From Bacilli bacterium (lineage in GTDB: Bacteria > Bacillota_I > Bacilli_A > RF39 > UBA660), in the NCBI GenBank assembly GCA_016293205.1, contig JAEDES010000007.1:1-45384 (forward strand): 45,384 nt of DNA, written 5' to 3'. Positions 8,058-14,921 of this stretch are shown in pieces. The notes beneath the pieces were generated by a model. That model saw only the letters and a list, made by a program, of their open reading frames with translations. It was not told the DNA's origin and ran no database searches. Both the position numbers and the translations under genes were made by a program. Position 1 is the first letter of the stretch. Every line of letters starts with the position of its first letter.

Positions 8058-8978
8058 ATGAATAAATTAGATCGTGCAAGAGACAGATGTAGTGGTTGGG
8101 GTATTTCTTATCCTTTTCATACTTTTGATAAAATCTATCCATTCACAACAGAAAATATAACTGGATACATTGATAAATTTGATTTAGAAGGTAAATCTCT
8201 TCTTACAGTAGGTTCTTCATGTGACCAAGCGATTAATGCCTCATTAAAAGGATGCAAAGATATAACAATATTAGATATCTGTCCTTATACAGAAGATTAT
8301 TATCATTTAAAAACATCTGCTTTAGAAGAACTTGATTATGACGAGTTCTTTAGATTTTTATGTCATAGAGGATACTATAGCATTTTATTTGATAACTTTA
8401 ATGCTTTAAATAAAAAGAGTTTTCAACAAATAAAAGAATCCCTACAATCTAAATCTAAAGAATCATATGATCTTTGGAATACAATTCTTTCAGAATATAG
8501 AGGCTCTCGTGTAAGACAAAGAATGTTTATGTTGGATGAAGATAGTTTATACGCCATAAAAGGATATAACCCATATTTACAAAGTAAATCATCTTACTTG
8601 CAAGCAAGAGAATCTATGAAAGATACAAAAGTACAAATAATAGAAGGAGATATTACTAAGATAAATATTCCAGGTACTTATGATAATATTTGGTTATCAA
8701 ATCTACCTGCATACTTATCTAAAACACAAATAAAAAAATTATTCGAAAGATTAAAACCTCATTTAAATGATAATGGTATGATGTTGTTTTCATATTTATA
8801 TGGAATAACTGAAAATACTAAATATCAACCTGAATGGGCAGAAATATATAATTTAAAGAAACTAAGAAAAGCTTTAGGTGATGAACTAGACTTAATTAGT
8901 TTTACAGGAGTACAAGGTGTAAAAGATTTTAATAAATCAGATCAAGATAGTGCCCTAATCTATCAAAAGACAAAATAA
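8058..8978 (+). CDS. DUF3419 (BtaA-like) SAM-dependent aminocarboxypropyl- or methyltransferase
   Basis: 306 residues, soluble. The SAM-binding part is recognisable: SLLTVGSSCDQAINASLKG (about residues 48-66) as the Gly-rich loop, TILDICP with the acidic ribose-binding residue, then YYHLKTSALEELDYDEFFRF, which matches the BtaA/DUF3419 pattern of a helix after the Rossmann strand. A second strand pair (TYDNIWLSNLPAYL) follows. BtaA makes diacylglyceryl homoserine, the first step to betaine lipids, but many DUF3419 proteins are uncharacterised and no BtaB-like partner is next to this one. The fold is fairly sure, the reaction is not. Confidence 0.6.
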   Translation: MNKLDRARDRCSGWGISYPFHTFDKIYPFTTENITGYIDKFDLEGKSLLTVGSSCDQAINASLKGCKDITILDICPYTEDYYHLKTSALEELDYDEFFRFLCHRGYYSILFDNFNALNKKSFQQIKESLQSKSKESYDLWNTILSEYRGSRVRQRMFMLDEDSLYAIKGYNPYLQSKSSYLQARESMKDTKVQIIEGDITKINIPGTYDNIWLSNLPAYLSKTQIKKLFERLKPHLNDNGMMLFSYLYGITENTKYQPEWAEIYNLKKLRKALGDELDLISFTGVQGVKDFNKSDQDSALIYQKTK

Positions 8979-8979
8979 A

Positions 8980-8988
8980 TGTTATAAT
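8980..8988 (+). promoter_or_regulatory. extended -10 promoter of the BaiN/HI0933-type flavoprotein gene
   Basis: TGTTATAAT begins 2 bases after the preceding stop codon, 19 bases before the chosen ATG. The resulting leader is short but holds AGAGGTGA. Confidence 0.55.
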
Positions 8989-9007
8989 TATAATAGAGGT
9001 GAAGTAC

Positions 9008-10213
9008 ATGAATATCGTAATAGTAGGAGCAGGAGCATCAGGTATAACTGCCGCTATATATGCATCATATAACAAAAATAATAATATAACTTTAATTGAA
9101 AGAAATAATGTTTTAGGTAAAAAGATCCTTGCAACAGGAAATGGTAAATGTAATTACTATAATTCTGATCAAAATCTAAATCATTATCATTCAAATAATA
9201 ATGATCTTATAAAAGAAATTATTAATAAAGAAAATTTAAATAAAGTAGAATCATTCTTTAATTATTTAGGAATAATTCCTAAAATAAAAAATGGTTATTA
9301 TTATCCATTCTCTAATCAAGCAACTACTATTAGAAATGCCCTTATAAATGAATTAAATAAACCTAATATCAAAATACTTGATAATGAAAAAGTAACTTCT
9401 ATTAAAAAAGAAAATCATAAATTTATAATTAAAACAGAAAATAAATCATTAGAAGCAGACAAAGTAATAATCTCAACAGGTTCATATGCATCTCCTAAAA
9501 CAGGAAGTGATGGTATGGGATATAATTTTTTAAAAGAGTTTAATCACACTATCATTAAACCTTTACCAGCCTTAGTCCAATTAAAGGCAAATACTTCTTA
9601 TTTAAAAGAATGGTCTGGTATTAGAACTGATATAAAAGCATCTTTATTTATAAATGATGAGTATATCAAATCAGAAGAAGGAGAAATCCAATTAACTAAT
9701 TATGGTATAAGTGGAATTTGTATCTTCAATTTAAGTAGATTTGTATCCCGTGCTTTAAATGATAATAAACAAGTAAAAATAAAGTTAAATTTCTTACCAA
9801 TATTAAATGACATAGAAGAAACTTTATCTAATTTAAATAAATCAAATAAAACAATAAAGAACTTATTAGATGGAATCTTAAATTCTAAATTAGTAGATAT
9901 AATTATTAAAATATCTAGTATTAATCCAAATAAAAAATATAATGAATTAAGTAAAAAAGAATTATTAAATTTAATAAATAACTTAACTAATTTATCTTTA
10001 GATATAACAGGTACTAATTCATTTGATGAATGCCAAGTGACAACAGGAGGTATCCCTCTAACAGAAATAAATCTATCTACAATGGAATCTAAAAAAGAAA
10101 AAGGTTTATACATAACTGGAGAATTATTAGATGTTGATGGAGACTGTGGAGGATACAACTTAACATTTGCATGGATTACTGGTATTCTTGCAGGAAGTGA
10201 TAACAATGATTAG
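9008..10213 (+). CDS. BaiN/HI0933-family FAD/NAD(P)-dependent oxidoreductase
   Basis: N-terminal dinucleotide motif VGAGASG (residues about 5-11), an acidic strand end (LIERN), then LGKKILATGNGKCN, the signature of the HI0933/YhiN/BaiN group, and the C-terminal TGELLDVDGDCGGYNLTFAW that closes the FAD site. About 401 residues, normal length. Known members include flavin-dependent reductases such as BaiN in bile-acid metabolism, but the substrate varies and is not predictable here. ATG at 9008 chosen because AGAGGTGA ends 6 bases upstream; the upstream GTG at 8999 lies within that ribosome site. Overlaps the next flavoprotein gene by 8 bases. Confidence 0.85.
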   Translation: MNIVIVGAGASGITAAIYASYNKNNNITLIERNNVLGKKILATGNGKCNYYNSDQNLNHYHSNNNDLIKEIINKENLNKVESFFNYLGIIPKIKNGYYYPFSNQATTIRNALINELNKPNIKILDNEKVTSIKKENHKFIIKTENKSLEADKVIISTGSYASPKTGSDGMGYNFLKEFNHTIIKPLPALVQLKANTSYLKEWSGIRTDIKASLFINDEYIKSEEGEIQLTNYGISGICIFNLSRFVSRALNDNKQVKIKLNFLPILNDIEETLSNLNKSNKTIKNLLDGILNSKLVDIIIKISSINPNKKYNELSKKELLNLINNLTNLSLDITGTNSFDECQVTTGGIPLTEINLSTMESKKEKGLYITGELLDVDGDCGGYNLTFAWITGILAGSDNND

Positions 10214-11762
10214 AATAAGACAAATAAAAATAAATCTTGATTCTAAACAAGATATAAAAGATAAAGTATCAAAACTTCTACATATAAATGTAGATGAAAT
10301 TAAAAATCTAAAGATAAATAAAAAATCATTAGATGCCCGTAAAAAAGATAATTTATTTTATGTATATGAAGTAGATATAGAAGTAGAAAATGAAAAGAAA
10401 CTTTTAAGAAAATATAAATCAAATGATATCTTTGAAACACCTAATGAAGAGTATTTATTCCCACCAAAAAAAGAAATAGATCAGCCTATAATAATTGGAT
10501 GTGGTCCAGCAGGATTATTCTGTGCATATATTTTATCTGAACAAGGATATAATCCAATTATTTATGAACGTGGTGAAAAAGTAGAAGACAGAGTTAAAAC
10601 TATTGAAGAATTTTGGAATACTAATAAGTTAAATATAAACTCAAATATCCAATTTGGAGAAGGTGGAGCAGGAACATTCTCCGATGGAAAATTAAATACT
10701 TTAACAAAAGATAAATTTAATCGTCAAAAGAAAGTATTTGAAATCTTTATAGAAAATGGTGCTCCTGAAGAAATTATGTATATTAATAATCCTCATATTG
10801 GAACAGATATACTACGTACTGTAATAATTAATATGAGAAATAAAATAATCTCTAATGGAGGAAAAATAAATTATAATTCTAAACTAGAAGATATAGTAAT
10901 TGAAAATAATGAAGTACAAAGTATCGTTGTAAATGGAGAAACTATTCCATGTAAAAATCTAATCTTAGCTATAGGTCACAGTGCTAGAGATACATTTGAA
11001 ATGCTATCTACAAAAGATTTAGATATGTCTGCAAAACCATTTGCAGTTGGAGTAAGAATTGAACATCCTCAAAAGTTAATTGATATACATCAATATGGAG
11101 AAAAGTATTATAAACATCTTCCTCCAGCAAGTTATAAATTAACATATCAAACTAAACAAAATAGAGGAGTATATTCATTCTGTATGTGCCCAGGAGGATA
11201 TGTTGTAAATGCATCATCTGAAGAAGGATTACTTGCAGTAAATGGAATGAGTAATCATGCAAGAGATACAGAAAATGCAAATTCTGCATTAGTAGTAACA
11301 ATCTCACCAGATGACTTTGGAAATAATCCATTAGATGGAATTAAATTTCAAAGAGAACTTGAAAGAAAAGCATATATTGAAGGTAACTCTCTAATACCAG
11401 TACAACTATATAAAGATTATAAATCTAATGAAAAATCAACATCTATTAATTCAATTAATGTAATAACAAAAGGATCTTATTCCTTAGGAAACTTAAATAA
11501 TATTTTCCCAAGTTATATTAATGAATCATTAAAAGAAGCAATAGAATATTTTAATACTAAAATAGAAGGTTATTCTAATCCAGATGCTATCCTTTTAGGA
11601 GTAGAATCAAGAACATCTTCTCCAGTAAGAATTCCAAGAGATGAAAATGGATTATCTAAAATTAAAGGATTATATCCATGTGGAGAAGGATGTGGTTATG
11701 CCGGAGGTATAACAACAGCTGCAATCGATGGATTAAAAACAGCCGAGAATCTTATTAAATAA
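10206..11762 (+). CDS. NAD(P)/FAD-dependent oxidoreductase (COG2509 type)
   Basis: 518 residues from the chosen ATG. An N-terminal domain of about 85 residues (small alpha/beta fold, Lys-rich), typical of COG2509 proteins, precedes the FAD domain: IIGCGPAGLFCAYIL (GxGxxG), YERG, and FGEGGAGTFSDGKLNT, the family hallmark. The C-terminal end GLYPCGEGCGYAGGITTAAIDG completes FAD binding. The ATG at 10206 sits inside the end of the previous gene (8-base overlap) with AGGA 10 bases before it, so the two flavoproteins are translationally coupled. An upstream in-frame start at 10167 would add 13 unlikely residues. Biochemical role in bacteria is unknown. Confidence 0.85.
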   Translation: MIRIRQIKINLDSKQDIKDKVSKLLHINVDEIKNLKINKKSLDARKKDNLFYVYEVDIEVENEKKLLRKYKSNDIFETPNEEYLFPPKKEIDQPIIIGCGPAGLFCAYILSEQGYNPIIYERGEKVEDRVKTIEEFWNTNKLNINSNIQFGEGGAGTFSDGKLNTLTKDKFNRQKKVFEIFIENGAPEEIMYINNPHIGTDILRTVIINMRNKIISNGGKINYNSKLEDIVIENNEVQSIVVNGETIPCKNLILAIGHSARDTFEMLSTKDLDMSAKPFAVGVRIEHPQKLIDIHQYGEKYYKHLPPASYKLTYQTKQNRGVYSFCMCPGGYVVNASSEEGLLAVNGMSNHARDTENANSALVVTISPDDFGNNPLDGIKFQRELERKAYIEGNSLIPVQLYKDYKSNEKSTSINSINVITKGSYSLGNLNNIFPSYINESLKEAIEYFNTKIEGYSNPDAILLGVESRTSSPVRIPRDENGLSKIKGLYPCGEGCGYAGGITTAAIDGLKTAENLIK

Positions 11763-11797
11763 AAGTTTACATTGTAACTCAAATAGTTTTATTTAAT

Positions 11798-11826
11798 TTG
11801 AAAAGAAGATATAATTTTGATATAAT
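11798..11826 (+). promoter_or_regulatory. promoter of the YugP-type metalloprotease gene
   Basis: -35 TTGAAA (11798-11803), 17-base spacer, extended -10 TGATATAAT (11818-11826). A second TATAAT occurs at 11810-11815. Confidence 0.75.
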
Positions 11827-11833
11827 ATCCTTG

Positions 11834-11860
11834 TTATATTAAAGGTGAGAGTTAATATAA
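11834..11860 (+). promoter_or_regulatory. 9-bp hairpin in the 5' leader of the metalloprotease gene
   Basis: Perfect inverted repeat TTATATTAA/TTAATATAA separated by a 9-base loop AGGTGAGAG. It lies between the promoter and the true ribosome site GAGGTGAT (11870-11877). No T run follows, so it is not a terminator. It may stabilise the mRNA or bind a protein. Confidence 0.45.
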
Positions 11861-11880
11861 TAATATAATGAGGTGATTAA

Positions 11881-12549
11881 ATGTTATATGGAATTTTAAT
11901 TATAAGTCTTATTATTACATTATCTGCTCAAGCATTTGTATCAATGACTTATAGTAAAACAAGAAAAATAAAAAATATAAATAATTTAACAGGATCAGTT
12001 GTGGCAAGAGAAATTCTTGATAAGAATGGATTAAGAAATGTTCAAGTAGTTGAAACTCCAGGATATTTATCCGATCACTATGATCCAAGAAGTAAAGTAG
12101 TGAGACTATCAAGTGAAGTTTATCATTCGCCATCAATTGCATCAGTTGCAGTAGCAGCTCATGAATGTGGGCATGCTATTCAAGATGATACTAACTATAT
12201 CTTTATGAATATTAGAGCAGCAATTGTACCATTTGTAAACTTTGCATCATATGCAGGATACTTTGCAATTGTCATTGGATTCTTCGCATCAGCAATGAAT
12301 TTAGTATGGTTTGGTATTATTATGGAATGTGTAATCTTATTATTCCAAATAATTACATTACCAGTTGAATTTAATGCATCTAGTAGAGCTTTAAAACAAA
12401 TTAAAGAATTAGCTTTCTTAGATAAAAAAGAATATAAAAAAGGACGTTCAATGTTAACTGCAGCTGCAATGACATATGTAGCATCAGTTGCAACAACAGT
12501 CTTAGAAATATTCCGATTAGTTTTAATGGCTAATAGAAGAGATGATTAA
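11881..12549 (+). CDS. yugP: membrane zinc metallopeptidase, YugP family
   Basis: 222 residues. An N-terminal hydrophobic segment (residues 1-20) is followed by a cytoplasmic-type region with TGSVVAREILDKNGL and YDPRSKVVRLS. The zinc motif HECGH is at residues 94-98 (AAHECGHAIQD), and two hydrophobic segments follow (about 115-160). LPVEFNASSRAL supplies the third ligand Glu in the family (PF04298 layout). Family size and order of elements are normal. Substrates are unknown; a role in membrane-protein turnover is inferred. Monocistronic, with its own terminator. Confidence 0.88.
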   Translation: MLYGILIISLIITLSAQAFVSMTYSKTRKIKNINNLTGSVVAREILDKNGLRNVQVVETPGYLSDHYDPRSKVVRLSSEVYHSPSIASVAVAAHECGHAIQDDTNYIFMNIRAAIVPFVNFASYAGYFAIVIGFFASAMNLVWFGIIMECVILLFQIITLPVEFNASSRALKQIKELAFLDKKEYKKGRSMLTAAAMTYVASVATTVLEIFRLVLMANRRDD

Positions 12550-12574
12550 GTATTTCGCAATGAAATACTTTTTT
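12548..12574 (+). terminator. terminator after the metalloprotease gene
   Basis: Stem AAGTATTTC/GAAATACTT with loop GCAAT, then T run to 12574. It begins at the stop codon. Confidence 0.9.
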
Positions 12575-12575
12575 A

Positions 12576-12584
12576 TGTTATAAT
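12576..12584 (+). promoter_or_regulatory. extended -10 promoter of the MYG1-family gene
   Basis: TGTTATAAT starts 1 base after the T run of the preceding terminator. Confidence 0.6.
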
Positions 12585-12608
12585 GTATAAAGAAAAGAGG
12601 GATACTAG

Positions 12609-13541
12609 ATGATGAAATTAGTAAATGATATTAAAGAAGCTAATTGTATAACTCATGGTGGTACAATGCATGCTGATGAAGTTTTTGCAACAGCCTTCTT
12701 AGAAATGTATTTAAATGATATAAAAGTATATAGAACCATGGAAATAAATCCAGATGAATTTCCAAAAGATGTATTAATTTATGATATTGGTAGAGGAATA
12801 TTTGATCATCATCAAATAGATGCTTTAAAAAGAGAAAATGGAATTACATATTCATCATTTGGATTATTATGGAAAGCTTTTGGACTAGACTATTTAAAAA
12901 GAAGAGAAATAGAACAAGCTGAAGATGTCTTTGAAGCAATTGAAAAAGACTTTGTAATTGCAATAGATGCTGATGACAATGGAATATTTCCTAAAATAGA
13001 AACAGATGGAACATATAAAATAAAAACACTACCAAATATAATTAAATTATTTAATCCATCATATCAAAGTGAAGATGACTCAAATGAACAATTTATAAAA
13101 GCAGTTGCTTTTGCAAAAATAATTCTTCAAGAAGAAATAAAAAATATTATAGGAAAAACAAAAGCCAAATACAAAGTAATAGAACATTATAATAAAACAG
13201 AAAATAATATTTTATTATTAGATGAATATATGCCTTATGAAGAAACTCTTTTAACTATTGATGAATTAAAAAGAATAGATTTTGTAATATTCCCATCTAA
13301 TAGAGGTGGATATAATGTTAAAACAGTTCCAAAGAGTTTTGAAGATAAAACATTTAGAAAGAACTTTCCTGAAGAATGGTCTGGTCTAACAAATGAAAAA
13401 TTAGAAGAGGTAACAGGAGTTTTAGGAGCAAGATTTTGCCATAACACAAGATTCTTATTAAGTTGCAATTCCTTAGAAGCAGCTTATCAATTAATTGACA
13501 AAGCCTTGTCGTCTGATATAAATAAAAATATTGACTTATAA
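12609..13541 (+). CDS. MYG1-family metal-dependent hydrolase/exonuclease
   Basis: 310 residues. The N-terminal motif THGGTMHADEVFATAFL (about 14-30) and FDHHQ (about 65-69) give the His/Asp metal ligands of the MYG1/UPF0160 family, which belongs to the DHH-like phosphoesterases. IAIDADDNG (about 116-124) and the C-terminal VTGVLGARFCHNTRFLLS complete the signature. Eukaryotic MYG1 is a 3'-5' RNA exonuclease; bacterial members are little studied. Start chosen at the first of two adjacent ATGs, 7 bases after AGAGGG. The end of the gene contains the promoter of the next one. Confidence 0.85.
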   Translation: MMKLVNDIKEANCITHGGTMHADEVFATAFLEMYLNDIKVYRTMEINPDEFPKDVLIYDIGRGIFDHHQIDALKRENGITYSSFGLLWKAFGLDYLKRREIEQAEDVFEAIEKDFVIAIDADDNGIFPKIETDGTYKIKTLPNIIKLFNPSYQSEDDSNEQFIKAVAFAKIILQEEIKNIIGKTKAKYKVIEHYNKTENNILLLDEYMPYEETLLTIDELKRIDFVIFPSNRGGYNVKTVPKSFEDKTFRKNFPEEWSGLTNEKLEEVTGVLGARFCHNTRFLLSCNSLEAAYQLIDKALSSDINKNIDL

Positions 13542-13559
13542 AAACCAAAAGTTTATGAT
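13531..13559 (+). promoter_or_regulatory. promoter of the 186-residue anchored protein and possibly yceD-rpmF
   Basis: -35 TTGACT (13531-13536, within the last codons of the preceding gene), 17-base spacer, -10 TATGAT (13554-13559). Confidence 0.65.
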
Positions 13560-13576
13560 TATAACGAGGTGGCATA

Positions 13577-14137
13577 ATGTATTACAATCATAAGAAAGAA
13601 TTAATTAAAAATGTTGTTGCAATGACATTTATTTTAGCAATAGCAGTTGTATCAACTTACATTATATATAAAAAATTTGACCATTCAGAAATAGTTGACT
13701 ATTCATCTAAATCATTAGACATAACATTCAAAGAAGAATTAGGAGACGAAATTAATATTACACATGTATCTCCAGTAACTGACTCAGTAGGTTTATCATC
13801 TAAAGCGCATACAGTTACAATAAAAAATAATCTTACTGAAAAAACATCTTTTGTTATAAAATTATCAGATAATATAAATAAAATTATTGAGGATGAGTGC
13901 CAAGAATATCTTATTCCAAAAGAAGATATTAAAATATCTGTAAGATATTCATCAGGACAAACTGAAATATATAGCTTATCTGAAATAGATGATGATATTT
14001 TAGTAGTAGGTAAATTAAAACCATTAGACTCAGAAAAATATACAATTAGAACATGGGTAAGTAGTGAAAGTTCTCTACCAATGGGAAGTTCTCTTCATTA
14101 TCATGGTTTAATTGAAGTAGAGGAGAAGAACGAATAA
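13577..14137 (+). CDS. single-pass membrane-anchored extracytoplasmic protein, unknown function
   Basis: 186 residues. A positively charged start (NHKKELIK) is followed by one hydrophobic segment (about 10-32), then an outside domain of about 150 residues that looks all-beta (SHTVTIKNNLTEKTSFVIKLSD, SGQTEIYSLSEIDDD, HYHGLIEVEE). The central part resembles the Ig-like beta sandwich of TasA/camelysin-type surface proteins (a strand pattern of TVTIKNNL..FVIKL), but I do not recognise a family with certainty. It is 1 base upstream of yceD, so it may share transcription with ribosomal genes without a shared function. Confidence 0.6.
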   Translation: MYYNHKKELIKNVVAMTFILAIAVVSTYIIYKKFDHSEIVDYSSKSLDITFKEELGDEINITHVSPVTDSVGLSSKAHTVTIKNNLTEKTSFVIKLSDNINKIIEDECQEYLIPKEDIKISVRYSSGQTEIYSLSEIDDDILVVGKLKPLDSEKYTIRTWVSSESSLPMGSSLHYHGLIEVEEKNE

Positions 14138-14138
14138 T

Positions 14139-14624
14139 ATGGAAATTGATTACAGTTTATTAGCAAGTGGAATTAAAAATGAAATATCTATTTCTAATAC
14201 ATATACAATTCCAAAAAAGTATTTTGAATCTACTGATGTCTTAGCATTAAATGATATTACAGTAGATGGAAAAATATATATGGGGCCGTCAGAAGATGAC
14301 ATAGATGAATTAGTAGAGTACATTAAATGTAAAATAAGTGGAGAAATGACAATTGCAGATTCTATTTCATTAGAGCCTGTAGAGTACCATTTTGAGACAG
14401 AATATGATGATATTATTGAAGAAAATTGCAAAAAAAGTGAAAATACACTTGATATATTTCAATTTTTGTGGGAAAATATTGTCCTAGAGGTCCCCTTACA
14501 GTTTACTAAGGTTAAAGATCTCAGTGAATTTCATGGGGATGGATGGAAGTTAATTAGTGAAGACGAACTAAAAACTTCAAACAATCCGTTTAATGATTTA
14601 TTAAAAGATTTTGAAGAGGAGTGA
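14139..14624 (+). CDS. yceD: YceD/DUF177-family 23S rRNA accumulation protein
   Basis: 161 residues. The acidic domain contains DVLALNDITVDGKI and ISGEMTIADSISLEPVEYHFETEYDD, the DUF177 core with the beta-strand pair, then IVLEVPLQF, and an acidic tail. YceD is required for 23S rRNA accumulation and ribosome assembly in plants and E. coli, and is almost always directly upstream of rpmF, as here. Its TGA stop lies 7 bases before the rpmF start region and forms part of the rpmF ribosome site. It is one of only two TGA-terminated genes in this window. Confidence 0.85.
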   Translation: MEIDYSLLASGIKNEISISNTYTIPKKYFESTDVLALNDITVDGKIYMGPSEDDIDELVEYIKCKISGEMTIADSISLEPVEYHFETEYDDIIEENCKKSENTLDIFQFLWENIVLEVPLQFTKVKDLSEFHGDGWKLISEDELKTSNNPFNDLLKDFEEE

Positions 14625-14631
14625 TTATAAT

Positions 14632-14841
14632 ATGATGAAATTAGACATCCAAATGTTCGCAGTTCCTTTCCGTAAAGTATCTAAAACAAGAAAGAGAATG
14701 AGAAGAAGTCATAATGCTATGGAAATTCCTGGTATGGCTAAATGTCCAAGCTGTGGAGAAATGATTACACCACATAGAGTTTGTCCAAACTGCGGAACTT
14801 ATAAAGGTAAAAAAGTAGTTGAAACTAAAGATGCTGAATAA
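14632..14841 (+). CDS. rpmF: 50S ribosomal protein bL32 with a Prp-like N-terminal leader
   Basis: 69 residues. The body AVPFRKVSKTRKRMRRSH is classical bL32, and a full zinc ribbon follows (CPSCG ... CPNCG). Bacterial bL32 normally starts MAVPFRK; here it starts MMKLDIQMFAVPFRK, so nine residues precede the Ala. That leader closely matches the start of bL27 in this window (LRLDIQLFA), which in Firmicutes is removed by the protease Prp. The start at 14632 is supported by GGAG (14618-14621) 10 bases away; the internal ATG at 14653 has no ribosome site. So the leader is probably translated and may be cleaved. Confidence 0.9.
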   Translation: MMKLDIQMFAVPFRKVSKTRKRMRRSHNAMEIPGMAKCPSCGEMITPHRVCPNCGTYKGKKVVETKDAE

Positions 14842-14854
14842 GCATCTTTTTTTT
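14827..14854 (+). terminator. terminator of the yceD-rpmF operon, stop codon in the loop
   Basis: Stem AAAGATGC/GCATCTTT with loop TGAATAA holding the TAA stop, then five more T. Confidence 0.9.
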
Positions 14855-14865
14855 GTCTTCATTCA

Positions 14866-14894
14866 TTGACTTTTATTACCAAAACAATTAAAAT
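14866..14894 (+). promoter_or_regulatory. promoter of TSP1-prepilin cassette A
   Basis: -35 TTGACT (14866-14871), 17-base spacer, -10 TAAAAT (14889-14894). It is identical in both boxes and spacing to the promoter of cassette B (17879-17907); the shared string CATTGACTTTTA shows common descent. Confidence 0.8.
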
Positions 14895-14921
14895 TAAATA
14901 GTAAGGTAGAGGAGTGTAAAA

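Noticed and set aside
9700..10206. 168-codon open frame opposite the BaiN-type flavoprotein
   Set aside because: Antisense shadow with no supporting start signals; the + strand gene carries intact FAD motifs across it.
14611..14631. An upstream TTG start for rpmF at 14611
   Set aside because: It lies inside yceD and before the ribosome site GGAG (14618-14621); the ATG at 14632 fits better.
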